From contig JAMPFU010000014.1 of the NCBI GenBank assembly GCA_023664385.1, positions 1 through 64,000 of the forward strand: 64,000 bases of DNA, in the 5' to 3' direction. The notes below the pieces were generated by a model. It was not told the origin of the DNA. It saw only the letters and a program-made list of their open reading frames with translations, and searched no databases. Position numbers and translations under genes: made by a program. Source of the stretch: Clostridium sp. (GTDB lineage Bacteria; Bacillota; Clostridia; Lachnospirales; Lachnospiraceae). Shown one piece after another: positions 34,987-43,600 of the stretch (the stretch's first letter is position 1; every line of letters begins with the position of its first letter).

Positions 34987-35943
34987 ATGAATCAAAAGTT
35001 TGAAGGAAATAAGAGTGACCGGGAGATTGTATCTGTCATATCCAGCCGACAGAGACTTTTAAAATTGCTGAATATCGTGTTAGTGATAGATATTTTAAGT
35101 ATATTTATTTGTCCAATATGCGGATTTATGATTTGGGAGAGAAATCCTGTTAGGGGAATAACATTTGTGGCACTCGCAGCAGTGTTTGTGCTGCTGTGTG
35201 TATTTTTGGGCAAGAGTACCAGAAAACTGGAAGCGAAGATAAAAGAGCTTACAGGACAATATATTGTAAAGGATGTTCTTGCCGAGAAAATTGACATCGT
35301 TGAGTATTCTCCGAACCGATATATCAATGAGAAATTTGTAAAGAACTGTGCAATCCTTCCGGATTATAACAAGATACATGGCTCTGATTACATATCAGGC
35401 AGCTACAGGGGCAGAAAATTTATATACTGTGATCTGCTTTTGGAATGGGAATCCAAAGACAGCGATGGCGACACAACAACCACAACACTGTTCCAAGGAC
35501 ATCTTATGAAAATGGAGTTAGGAAAAAATATCGGAGGATTTGTACGAATCAGGGAGAGAAAAAATCCGCGTAAGAGTAACGGTTTTTTTGCAAATGTGCT
35601 TGGAGTGGGTGTTTCCCCTGACAGTATAGAGACTGAGAATGTGAAATTCAACAACCAGTTTAAAATAAAGACCTCAGATGACCAATTGGCATTTTATATT
35701 TTGACGCCACAGTTTATGGAAAGTGTTATGCGGCTGGACGAACTGGCAGATGGATATACAAATATAGAATTTCGTGATACATCAGTTGTTGTAACCTTGA
35801 ATACAGGCAGGGATTCATTTGAAATTAAAAAAACACTCGGAAGTAAGAGATTACTTGAAAAGTATCGGCAGAGCTTCAGGGAGGAGCTGGAGGTGCTTCT
35901 TGGAGTGTTTGATGAAATACTTACCAAGGATAATTTGTTTTAA
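34987..35943 (+). CDS. Two-segment membrane protein, DUF3137-like
   Basis: A 318-residue protein with a short cytoplasmic start, two membrane segments (about 23-45 and 55-75), and a large C-terminal domain. The pattern of a domain that ends with TLFQGHLMKMEL, FNNQFKIKTSDDQLAFYILTPQFMESV and a final strand pair resembles the DUF3137 family, known from membrane proteins of unknown role; I am only fairly sure of this. Gene follows the lipoprotein and is followed by a terminator. Confidence 0.6.
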   Translation: MNQKFEGNKSDREIVSVISSRQRLLKLLNIVLVIDILSIFICPICGFMIWERNPVRGITFVALAAVFVLLCVFLGKSTRKLEAKIKELTGQYIVKDVLAEKIDIVEYSPNRYINEKFVKNCAILPDYNKIHGSDYISGSYRGRKFIYCDLLLEWESKDSDGDTTTTTLFQGHLMKMELGKNIGGFVRIRERKNPRKSNGFFANVLGVGVSPDSIETENVKFNNQFKIKTSDDQLAFYILTPQFMESVMRLDELADGYTNIEFRDTSVVVTLNTGRDSFEIKKTLGSKRLLEKYRQSFREELEVLLGVFDEILTKDNLF

Positions 35944-36087
35944 GATAAAGTAACCCTTAAGACAGAAAATGAAGAAGGAACGAATATTCAGGGTATTATT
36001 TGGGATAGACGTTAAGGGGTGAGTAGAGACCGTTTCAAATTTTGTGTAAACTCAAAAAACTGATATAAGATTTATGAATAGTTATTT

Positions 36088-36122
36088 AAGGGCAGAGCCG
36101 ACGTTTATTGGTTCTGCCCTTA
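36088..36122 (+). terminator. Terminator between converging genes
   Basis: AAGGGCAGAGCC pairs with GGTTCTGCCCTT around a loop of about ten bases. It lies between a plus-strand gene ending at 35943 and a minus-strand gene ending at 36187. The T run is weak on both sides. Confidence 0.6.
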
Positions 36123-36186
36123 CCTGCATTATACAGTTTTTTTTTGCATATCAATAGAAAATATCTCAAAGGCTCTGTTGCTTTGC

Positions 36187-37251
36187 TTATATTACACAGG
36201 AAATCATATGTCTTGCATATGCATTTAGCATATCTAAATCCTTCAGGAAGGAGTCGCACAGCTCAATAAAGGTTTCCTTATCCTTTAGGTCTTTTTTGTA
36301 GCCTGACATAATTCCGTCGTTTATCTGCGTTATGTAGTGACCGTAGTGCTTCAGATAGCAGGTTTCCTTTTTTGCACTTATCCTGTAATTTTTATCAACG
36401 TATGCCGCAACACTTTTGTGGACAGCCATATCCTCGGCAGGAAGATAGAAATAATCCCTGTAGTCATCAAAAAAGAATTTAAGCTCATCCGTTACAATAG
36501 GAACATTTAAGGTCATTTCATTTTGATTTCCCGTGATGATAATATCATTTTTTCCGATGCTTACTCTTTTTGGAATGTTGTATTCTAGTGTAATGGAAAA
36601 TAGCAGTCTGTTTTCCTTTACAGACATTTTCGTAACTGTAAAACAGCCTGCCTTTAGCTTTGTGTATGACAAAAGCGAACAGCAGTATAAAAGCCCTTCC
36701 AAATCCTCGTAATTGTGCTGTATCAGAAGCTGTTTTTCAGCCTCATTTTTTGTTGACAGATATTTATTATATACCTTTATTAAATCTCCGCCTGAGTATT
36801 TATCCAGCCTGTCTATGTCTAAAAACCGTTCAAGAGATTTCTGCTTTAAGTTGTCAATATGAAATAATTTTTTGTAAGGCTTCATCTTCTTGTATAAATC
36901 TATGCTTTCAATATCTGAAAATGAGTATTCCATGGAATACTTTTCAAGCTTGCTGTTTAAGTAGGGAATGTCAAAGCCGTCACCGTTATAATTTATGAGA
37001 AACCTGTAGTTTTTTATAAATTCCATAAAGGCTTGGATAATTTCCTGCTCAGATTTGCCGTCATCGTTAAACCACTGGCGGATTTTCCATTTTCCCTCAT
37101 CAAGAAAACAGCAGCCGATGAAATAGAGTGTTGTTGCAGTCGCCGCAAAGCCCGTTGTTTCTATATCAAATAAACATGTATCATGCACATCATAATAGTT
37201 GTCGAGAACAATGTATTTGCTTTCTCTAACGTCATTTGTGATTATCTGCAT
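36187..37251 (-). CDS. YprB-type ribonuclease H-like 3'-5' exonuclease
   Basis: About 354 residues from the ATG at 37251, chosen for AAAGGAGGAG just upstream; an in-frame ATG at 37329 lacks a site. The DEDD-type active site is visible: LFDIETTGF (first Asp, Glu), YNGDGFDIPYLNSKL (second Asp), and HNYEDLEGL near residue 205 (third). Members of the YprB/RNase_H_2 family are predicted to trim DNA or RNA. The C-terminal 130 residues are not recognised. Alone on its strand. Confidence 0.82.
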   Translation of the reverse strand: MQIITNDVRESKYIVLDNYYDVHDTCLFDIETTGFAATATTLYFIGCCFLDEGKWKIRQWFNDDGKSEQEIIQAFMEFIKNYRFLINYNGDGFDIPYLNSKLEKYSMEYSFSDIESIDLYKKMKPYKKLFHIDNLKQKSLERFLDIDRLDKYSGGDLIKVYNKYLSTKNEAEKQLLIQHNYEDLEGLLYCCSLLSYTKLKAGCFTVTKMSVKENRLLFSITLEYNIPKRVSIGKNDIIITGNQNEMTLNVPIVTDELKFFFDDYRDYFYLPAEDMAVHKSVAAYVDKNYRISAKKETCYLKHYGHYITQINDGIMSGYKKDLKDKETFIELCDSFLKDLDMLNAYARHMISCVI

Positions 37252-37540
37252 ATGTGCTCCTCCTTTGCTTTGTGGGTCTGCCCTGAAAATCCCAGCTTGG
37301 TCGACATGTCTTAGGATATATTTTATCATAGATTTATTGATATCACTATCTAAATTTTTGTGTTGTGGAAATGTTGTGGGAAATGAATTTTATTGTAAGG
37401 AAAATTGTAAATACAGTTATTGCAAGAGGTGGAAGGAAGAAATTTCGATAGAAATGAAATTGCTTTAGGAAAATCCAACACAAATTCTATAGTCGAAACA
37501 ATGTGTTTTGCTCCAAATACTCTAATAATCGATGGATAAT

Positions 37541-37807
37541 TTAAGATGGTGTTTTGAAGTCGAATATTGTATTCATATCACAATCAAGAATACGACAACA
37601 GGCAAACAAAAATGATACAGTTGGATTTTGTGTGCCTTTTTCTATTCTGTTATATGAATAAATAGAAATATCCACTCCATTCGTTTGAAGCTTTGCAACC
37701 ATGTCTGTTTGCTTGATATTCATAGATTTGCGTAATGCAGCTATGTTTTTGCCTATGTCAATATTCTTTACTTGGATAATTCTATCAATACTTTCTTCAT
37801 TTTTCAT
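37541..37807 (-). CDS. XRE-family HTH transcriptional regulator
   Basis: About 88 residues from the ATG at 37807 (GAGGTG upstream on the minus strand); a longer frame to 37873 has no site. The helix-turn-helix reads IGKNIAALRKSMNIKQTDMVAKLQ...ISIYSYNRIEKGTQNPTVSFLFACCRIL, a normal Cro/C1-type fold with the variant insertion TNGVDISIYS between helices 2 and 3. It is divergent from the genes at 37917 and 38487 and faces shared ATTGCA sites. Confidence 0.88.
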   Translation of the reverse strand: MKNEESIDRIIQVKNIDIGKNIAALRKSMNIKQTDMVAKLQTNGVDISIYSYNRIEKGTQNPTVSFLFACCRILDCDMNTIFDFKTPS

Positions 37808-37812
37808 AAGAC

Positions 37813-37886
37813 ATTGCACCTCTATGCAATATTTTATGTAATTTTGTATAAAAATAATTGCACGAGAACACAATAAATGATATAAT
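37813..37886 (+). promoter_or_regulatory. Divergent control region with ATTGCA half sites and promoter
   Basis: ATTGCA at 37813-37818 and TGCAAT at 37825-37830 form an inverted repeat; a third ATTGCAC at 37857-37863 contains the -35 box (TTGCAC, 37858-37863) of a plus-strand promoter whose -10 is TATAAT at 37881-37886, spacer 17. The first pair overlaps the translation start region of the XRE gene. The layout fits autoregulation plus repression of the membrane-lipoprotein pair. Confidence 0.6.
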
Positions 37887-37916
37887 GCCTTTGAATATTA
37901 GAAAAGGAGAAAAAAC

Positions 37917-38465
37917 ATGAATGAATCAAGCTCAATAAAAATTCCATTTTTTATAACTTTAATTGGTTCAATATTGCTGTTAGCAATGATTTTATTACCA
38001 TATGCATCAGCAAAGGATGACTACAAAGAATATTTAAAAAGCGAGCCAAACGATTATTGGGTCAGTGAAATTGAAATGACAAATGCGTCAGCCGTTCATA
38101 TTTCGATGTTGGAATATGGACGTATGTATGTGAGCGCTGCAAGGCAAGGAATTTACAAGGAGGTAAGCATTATATGTATTGTGCTGATAGCACTATTTGC
38201 ATTTTTTTCACTATTGACGCTGCTAATGTCATTGTTAAAAAAAGCGATTGGCATCATTATATTTGATTTTCTTGCATTGGGAATTTTTTGGTTAATGCAT
38301 TTTGACTATGCAGACAGGGGCGTGCTTCCTACTAATTCATACGGATGGGGTATGGTAAATTATCTTACCTATATTGTCGGTGTTGTAGTTGCTATAGGGG
38401 CTGTTTGGCTGTTTGTGGAAAAAAGAAAAATCAAAAAGCTTGAAAAAGCTGCTATTCAAGAATAA
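37917..38465 (+). CDS. Four-segment membrane protein of unknown function
   Basis: A 182-residue protein with hydrophobic segments near 10-30, 83-108, 110-128 and 140-163, and an outside loop between the first two (KDDYKEYLKSEPNDYW...). Ends in a Lys/Glu helix. AAAAGGAG precedes the ATG. It precedes a lipoprotein by 21 bases and is divergent from the XRE gene. No family recognised. Confidence 0.6.
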   Translation: MNESSSIKIPFFITLIGSILLLAMILLPYASAKDDYKEYLKSEPNDYWVSEIEMTNASAVHISMLEYGRMYVSAARQGIYKEVSIICIVLIALFAFFSLLTLLMSLLKKAIGIIIFDFLALGIFWLMHFDYADRGVLPTNSYGWGMVNYLTYIVGVVVAIGAVWLFVEKRKIKKLEKAAIQE

Positions 38466-38486
38466 AAAGATTATAAGGAGAACACT

Positions 38487-39614
38487 ATGAAAAAGAAATT
38501 ACTGATACCGTTATTTTGTTTATGTTTGATTTTCATAACATCCTGTGGGGAAAATAAAAAAGCATCCAATGATGCAGACAATGTTGCGTTGCCTTCCCAA
38601 ACAGAAAGCAAGGATAGTACGGGGGATGAGACGGCAAAACAGACTGATTTGAAAGACCTCGATGAAATTGTATCAACAGATGTAGATAATACGATTTCTG
38701 TTATGAAAGCTGAATATGAAAAAATGATAACAGATATTGATACATATGAAAAGTATTTAGAAAATACTGATAAGGTTGAGGCATTTTATAAACAGATATA
38801 TGAGGATACACAACAGCTGTGTATCAGGATGCGTGAATACAGCATCGATTATGCCGAAGTGATTATGGCATCTGATAAATCTAATGATGATAAATATAAG
38901 GATTTTGAAGAAATATATGACTGTATCTATGATGATGCCGGCGATGACATATATGATGAGATATATGACGGCATCCTTGATGATTTATATGATGATTTTT
39001 ACGATGGTATTTTAGATGACGCATATGATAACGGTGTACCATATGATGAATGGTCTGATGCACGTTCTGATGAATATGACTGGTGGTCTGATGCACGTTC
39101 TGATGTTTATGATGAATGGTCTGATTTCCGCTCAGACGTTTATGATTTTTACTCAGATATGAGAAGCGAACTATGGGATGATGATGTAGAACGTGCCGAA
39201 GAAAAAATTGTGGATTTTCGGGAAGATATTGAAAAACTGAAAAGCAAAGATTCGCAAAGTAATACACAAGCTTCAAACGGAGAAAAAAGCGATGCCGATG
39301 CATCTGAAGATGCAGAAAATAAGGATGTCAATGAAAATGTGGAATTAGTGGATGGTATGCGTCCTGAGTTCAAAGAAGCGATGGATAGCTATGAGGCATT
39401 TTATGATGAATACTGTGATATAATGAAAAGGTATACTGAAAATCCGTCTGACATGGAGCTGTTTACCAGTTATACAGATATATTAACAAAAGCCTCTGAA
39501 ATGTCAGAAAAGTTTGAAGCGTGGGAAGATACTGAAATGAATGATGCAGAATTGAAATATTATTTAGAGGTTAATAATCGTGTGACCATGAAACTTCTTG
39601 ATGTGTACCAATAA
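38487..39614 (+). CDS. Lipoprotein with Asp/Tyr/Trp-rich repeat region
   Basis: A 375-residue lipoprotein; lipid-attachment Cys20 in FITSC. After a linker and a helical part (about 50-130) comes a highly acidic, aromatic stretch (about 145-250) with units like IYDEIYDGILDDLYDD and EWSDARSDVYDEWSDFRSD, heptad- to octad-like, that should form extended acidic helices or bind cations. A second linker and a C-terminal helical domain follow (about 290-375). I have seen similar regions in uncharacterised Firmicutes lipoproteins but do not assign a function. Co-transcribed with the membrane protein upstream. Confidence 0.65.
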   Translation: MKKKLLIPLFCLCLIFITSCGENKKASNDADNVALPSQTESKDSTGDETAKQTDLKDLDEIVSTDVDNTISVMKAEYEKMITDIDTYEKYLENTDKVEAFYKQIYEDTQQLCIRMREYSIDYAEVIMASDKSNDDKYKDFEEIYDCIYDDAGDDIYDEIYDGILDDLYDDFYDGILDDAYDNGVPYDEWSDARSDEYDWWSDARSDVYDEWSDFRSDVYDFYSDMRSELWDDDVERAEEKIVDFREDIEKLKSKDSQSNTQASNGEKSDADASEDAENKDVNENVELVDGMRPEFKEAMDSYEAFYDEYCDIMKRYTENPSDMELFTSYTDILTKASEMSEKFEAWEDTEMNDAELKYYLEVNNRVTMKLLDVYQ

Positions 39615-39694
39615 TAAATACAATACTGATTTATATTATCAGTCACGAGAATATATTTTTGAGTGTTATAAAGAAGGAAGAGTTTGTGCATAAA

Positions 39695-39760
39695 AATTTA
39701 ATATTAAAGTAACACCATAAAGGCACATGGAACAGTAAAATGCAATCCATGTGTCTTTTT
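39695..39760 (+). repeat. 66-bp direct repeat (copy 1), terminator-like
   Basis: From AATTTAATAT through GGCACATGGA...TCCATGTGTC to TTTTT. The core is a hairpin: GACACATGGA/TCCATGTGTC-type stem around AACAGTAAAATGCAA. Copy 2 is at 40831-40896, same length with about five differences. The two copies flank the Rpn gene. Confidence 0.85.
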
Positions 39761-39801
39761 TAGTTATATGTGCAGGAGGAAGAAGTTTGATGTGAATTTT
39801 A

Positions 39802-39830
39802 TTGTAAATAAGGGTATTTTTTTGTATAAT
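39802..39830 (+). promoter_or_regulatory. Promoter of the Rpn-family gene
   Basis: TTGTAA at 39802-39807, 17-base spacer, TATAAT at 39825-39830. Confidence 0.6.
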
Positions 39831-39913
39831 TGAAGTGTGGCAGGAGTAAACTGTATTTACTTTTCGTCATATAAGATTAGCCAATATTGATTTTAAGAAA
39901 CTGAGGTGATAAA

Positions 39914-40825
39914 GTGCAGGACGATACAAAGCAGACACAGGAAATAAGAGCAAAACGTACCGCAAAAAACAGTGTATTTTTAGACCTTTTTCAAGATAAA
40001 AAGAATTTACTCGCATTATATCAGACATTACACCCCGAAGATACAGATACAACAGAGGATTCGCTGGATATTGTAACAATAGACAATGTTTTGACCGATA
40101 ATCTGTATAATGATTTGGGTATTATGGTAGGCAACGACAGATTGTTATTGCTGTTAGAGGCACAATCCACTTGGACAGTAAATATTTTAGTTAGAATTTT
40201 GTTGTATTTGGCACAAAGCTACCATGAATATTTTGAGAGAACAAGTCAAAGCCTATATAGGAGTAAGAAAGTAAGCATGCCGAAGCCTGAGTTTTATGTG
40301 ATATATACAGGCAATCAAGGTAGAAAACCTGACGTAATATCGTTATCGCAGGAGTTTTTTGATGGTGCGGATATTGATATTGAGATAAAGGCAAAGGTCA
40401 TATATGAGAGTGATAAGGATAATATAATAAATGAGTACATTGTTTTTTGCAAAGTATTTAACGAGCAGGTAAAAGAGTATGGAATGACAAAACAGGCAGT
40501 AACAGAAACAATCCGCATCTGCAAGGACAGAAATATTTTAAAACAGTATTTAAGTGGTAAGGAAAAGGAGGTAGTAACGATTATGATGAGCTTATTTGAT
40601 GAGGAACAGATAATAAAAACTTATTTGAAAGACGTTGCAAAGGAAGCGGCAAAGGAAGCAGCGAAGGAAGCAGCAAAGGAAGCCGAAAGGGAAACCACGA
40701 AGGAAACTGCAATTACAATGCTGAAAAATGGAAGGATTACTGTAGAAGAAGTACCAAGCTTTTTCCCTAAATTAACATTAGAAGATGTGAAAGAGATTGA
40801 AGCAGAGGTTATACAGTTGGCATAA
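39914..40825 (+). CDS. Rpn-family PD-(D/E)XK nuclease / transposase-like protein
   Basis: A 303-residue protein starting with GTG (GAGGTGAT upstream). The PD-(D/E)XK core of the Rpn/transposase_31 group is visible: FLDLFQDKKNLLALYQTLHP, then DLGIMVGNDRLLLLLEAQST (Asp and the E-x-Q pair), then LLYLAQSYHEYF. Relatives promote recombination by nicking DNA and occur in many copies. The tail has the tandem AAKEAAKEAAKEAAKEAE, typical of this family. Directly repeated 66-bp sequences lie on both sides, so it may have moved as a unit. Confidence 0.85.
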   Translation: MQDDTKQTQEIRAKRTAKNSVFLDLFQDKKNLLALYQTLHPEDTDTTEDSLDIVTIDNVLTDNLYNDLGIMVGNDRLLLLLEAQSTWTVNILVRILLYLAQSYHEYFERTSQSLYRSKKVSMPKPEFYVIYTGNQGRKPDVISLSQEFFDGADIDIEIKAKVIYESDKDNIINEYIVFCKVFNEQVKEYGMTKQAVTETIRICKDRNILKQYLSGKEKEVVTIMMSLFDEEQIIKTYLKDVAKEAAKEAAKEAAKEAERETTKETAITMLKNGRITVEEVPSFFPKLTLEDVKEIEAEVIQLA

Positions 40826-40830
40826 CTGAT

Positions 40831-40896
40831 AATTTAATATAAAAATAACACCGTAAAGGCACATGGAACAGTAAAATGCAATCCATGTGTCTTTTT
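40831..40896 (+). repeat. 66-bp direct repeat (copy 2), terminator-like
   Basis: Same sequence as 39695-39760 with about five substitutions, including the complete hairpin and T run. It begins 6 bases after the Rpn stop. Confidence 0.85.
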
Positions 40897-40952
40897 CGTT
40901 TGATAAGCTGCAACAGAAATTGCAAATTGCAGAAAAATACAAAAAATATCAA

Positions 40953-40988
40953 AAAAATCCAAAAAATTAGATTTTTTGTTTGTATAAT
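40953..40988 (+). promoter_or_regulatory. Palindromic operator and -10 box before the AAA+ gene
   Basis: AAAAATC (40953-40959) and GATTTTT (40970-40976) are inverted around an AT-rich centre; TATAAT is at 40983-40988, its first base 18.5 bases from the palindrome centre. The same arrangement recurs at 47285-47320, with the same spacing. The palindrome occupies the -35 position. Confidence 0.65.
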
Positions 40989-41058
40989 GAATGATAGAAG
41001 CAAGGAATAATCACCAACCTTTGATTGATGATATGGCATGGTTTGAGGAGGAAAACGT

Positions 41059-43095
41059 ATGATATATTACAGTTATGAATTAAGGTGGAAAAACTACAAG
41101 TCATTAGATTCATTGGAAAAGGAAAAAAAAAGCGAGTTTGAGCTACAGTATAATATCATATTTCTAAATTCTTTGAATGATGAATTGTATTATGAGTATT
41201 TGAAGCAAGGGGAATATGTGATACAAGTAATAAAGATAACAGATTCGGAAATAAAATTGTGCATAGCGATTGATATAAAGGCAGTAAATGGACTTGCTTA
41301 TGAAAAGAAAATATTGGAAACATTTGCAGATTGTGAGATTATAAGAAAAGTTGAGATTACAATTGGAGAATATAAGAGGGAGCTGCAATGCTGTGAAGTT
41401 CCTCATAAAAATTATGGAAGTCTTGCTGAGAAATTAGATATTAAGCTTTATCAGTATCCACCATTGCCATTTGACATGGAAGAACAGGTCCTTGCTCCAC
41501 AAAAAATAAGCAGGAGTACATGTAAAAAGCGTGCAAAGGAAATCCTTGGCTCTAAAAGCTTATATGAGGAAATAGATAGGATTTATTCAAAAGAAAATCA
41601 GAAAATATATCTTGGACATCCGGTCCATTATTTCATAAGCGCAGGTGACTGGGGTGCAGCGAAGGACATATATGAATTGATACATGGAGCGCTCATAAAT
41701 AATAAGAGACTGCTGTCAAACAGGCTGACGCTTATTCGGAATATAGGAAAAGAAACTTATAAGGATGACAGGTATGCGCAGATTATAAATGCCGCTGAGG
41801 GAGGCGTTGTTATTATCGAATTAAAAAGTGAGGATGCAATGGGGCGGTTTGCAACAGACTTTCATGAATTTACAAAGCTGACAGGAAATCTTATGGAACA
41901 ACGCAAAAAAGATACCCTGTTTATCTTTGTTGAAATTATGGGCAAATCGATGAAGGATAATGATGCATTGAATAACATTTTGACGAAAGCAGATATTATT
42001 CAGATAACTGAGGGTGCAGGAACCTTGGACGAAGCAAAAAAATATTTAATGGAATTGGTTGAAAAGGCAGACTTTCAATCAGAGGATGAAAACGATGCGA
42101 TTGAGTTTCTCCCCCAAAGCGAATCCTATTCCGTCACAGACATTTTTAAGGCGTATAACGCATGGTATGGAAGCGGGCTGAAGAACCTTGTGTATAAAGC
42201 ATATAAAGAAAAAAAGAGTTTTAAGGTTGAGATTACAAGGGTTGAAAGAAAACCTTATGAGGAGATTCAAGCCATGATAGGACTGACGGAGGTCAAGCGT
42301 GTAATTGACCAGATAATTGCAGCGTCCAAGGTATTGAGTGTTCGTGAAAGAATGGGGTTAAATACAGAGCGTGCTTCCCTGCATATGATGTTTTCAGGAA
42401 ATCCCGGAACTGCCAAAACCACAGTGGCAAGATTGCTTGCAAAAATTCTAAAGGATGAAGATGCAATTGCGTCCGGCAAATTTGTAGAATGTGGAAGGCA
42501 GGACCTTGTAGGAAAGTATGTAGGCTGGACGGCGCATATTGTCGAACAGAAGTTTAAGGAGGCAATGGGAGGTATATTATTTATTGATGAAGCCTACGCT
42601 TTGGTTGACGACAGTAATACGTATGGGGCAGAAGCCATTAATTGCATTACGCAAATGATGGAGAATTACAGAAATGATGTAATCGTTATATTCGCCGGCT
42701 ATCCGAAAAGAATGACAGAATTTATAGAGCAGAATGAAGGGTTAAAAAGCCGGATAGCATTTCATTTGGATTTTCCTGATTATTCATCTGATGAATTAAT
42801 GGATATTTTAAGGTTGATGTCAGAAAAAAGAGAATATACAATTGAGGAAGATGCACTTTTATTTTGCAGGGAAATTTTTGCTGAAGCCATAGGGGAGGAA
42901 AATTTTGGAAATGGCAGATATGTGCGTAATGTTTTGGAGCAGGCAATATTGAGGCAATCAAGCAGGATTATTACAGATTTTGTAGGTGAAGAATTATCCA
43001 AGGAAGATATGTGCTGCTTAAAAAAGGATGATTTTAAAGCTCCAAGTAAATGTAAAAAGAAAAATCTTGATACAATCGGATTTGTGAATGGATAG
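41059..43095 (+). CDS. AAA+ ATPase, CbxX/CfxQ (SpoVK) type
   Basis: A 678-residue protein. The first 180 residues are unrecognised. Residues about 205-345 resemble an AAA+ fold without Walker A (VVIIELKSED, LFIFVEIMG), probably a degenerate module. Residues about 410-640 are an active AAA+ domain of the CbxX/CfxQ kind: GLTEVKRVIDQI, Walker A GNPGTAKT (447-454), ECGRQDLVGKYVGWTA (pore region), Walker B GGILFIDEAYAL, and the NEGLKSRIAFHLDF arginine-finger box. Relatives remodel protein assemblies (Rubisco activase CbxX, EccA of type VII secretion, SpoVK). First gene of the island; AGGAGG upstream. Confidence 0.85.
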   Translation: MIYYSYELRWKNYKSLDSLEKEKKSEFELQYNIIFLNSLNDELYYEYLKQGEYVIQVIKITDSEIKLCIAIDIKAVNGLAYEKKILETFADCEIIRKVEITIGEYKRELQCCEVPHKNYGSLAEKLDIKLYQYPPLPFDMEEQVLAPQKISRSTCKKRAKEILGSKSLYEEIDRIYSKENQKIYLGHPVHYFISAGDWGAAKDIYELIHGALINNKRLLSNRLTLIRNIGKETYKDDRYAQIINAAEGGVVIIELKSEDAMGRFATDFHEFTKLTGNLMEQRKKDTLFIFVEIMGKSMKDNDALNNILTKADIIQITEGAGTLDEAKKYLMELVEKADFQSEDENDAIEFLPQSESYSVTDIFKAYNAWYGSGLKNLVYKAYKEKKSFKVEITRVERKPYEEIQAMIGLTEVKRVIDQIIAASKVLSVRERMGLNTERASLHMMFSGNPGTAKTTVARLLAKILKDEDAIASGKFVECGRQDLVGKYVGWTAHIVEQKFKEAMGGILFIDEAYALVDDSNTYGAEAINCITQMMENYRNDVIVIFAGYPKRMTEFIEQNEGLKSRIAFHLDFPDYSSDELMDILRLMSEKREYTIEEDALLFCREIFAEAIGEENFGNGRYVRNVLEQAILRQSSRIITDFVGEELSKEDMCCLKKDDFKAPSKCKKKNLDTIGFVNG

Positions 43096-43110
43096 GGAGG
43101 AGGAAATGAA

Positions 43111-43500
43111 ATGACGGAAGATACAACCATTACGCCGGATGGACAAGCTGTATCTGAAATGAAAAAGCATGAAACAAGAGATAAGGAGAAAAAAGGTATG
43201 AATATCAAAGATATTACATTTGGAGAAATTCGCTGTTATCTGTCATGTCAGGATAGGTTTTCAATATGTATGTTGAAAACAATGCAGTATGATAATTTCA
43301 TCTGCCTAAATGATGTGCCAAATACATATGATGCGTATTATGTATATGGAATCGGCATCATAAAAAGCGAATTTTTTGAAATTGACAAGCTGCATTATAC
43401 TGTGAGTGGAAATCGGGATGACCTTGTATTTTTGGATTGTATGGAAATCATGTTGTCTGAAGTGCCAAAAAGCGTTTTAGTAAAGCAGAAGAAAAAATGA
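43111..43500 (+). CDS. Uncharacterised 129-residue protein
   Basis: A soluble protein that starts 15 bases after the AAA+ gene. GGGAGGAGG lies upstream of 43111; a second start at 43198 (MNIKDITFGEIR) has its own AAGGAG and may be the real one, as residues 1-29 are low complexity. The C-terminal 100 residues look like an alpha/beta domain (FSICMLKTMQYDNFICL, YYVYGIGIIKSEFFEI). No family recognised. Its tight spacing suggests a partner of the ATPase. Confidence 0.5.
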   Translation: MTEDTTITPDGQAVSEMKKHETRDKEKKGMNIKDITFGEIRCYLSCQDRFSICMLKTMQYDNFICLNDVPNTYDAYYVYGIGIIKSEFFEIDKLHYTVSGNRDDLVFLDCMEIMLSEVPKSVLVKQKKK

Positions 43501-43600
43501 TATATTAAAAATGAGAGCTTTGAAATGATGAATGATTATTTTATGTACTGCACAGGAAGTAAGAGAAAAAAATAAAATTACCAGTTGTAGAGGAGGAAAT

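Noticed and set aside
35944..36013. The frame of the DUF3137-like gene stays open for 23 codons after its TAA
   Set aside because: No sign of readthrough context and no conservation that I can see; likely chance or a former longer C-terminus.
36028..36078. GAGACCGTTTCAAATTTTG and flanks, which recall an IS256-type end
   Set aside because: No matching second end or transposase frame was found; too short to call an IS remnant.
38881..39303. A His-rich 140-codon frame on the minus strand
   Set aside because: It is the complement of the Asp/Tyr-rich region (GAT read as ATC, ATA read as CAT), with no start signal.
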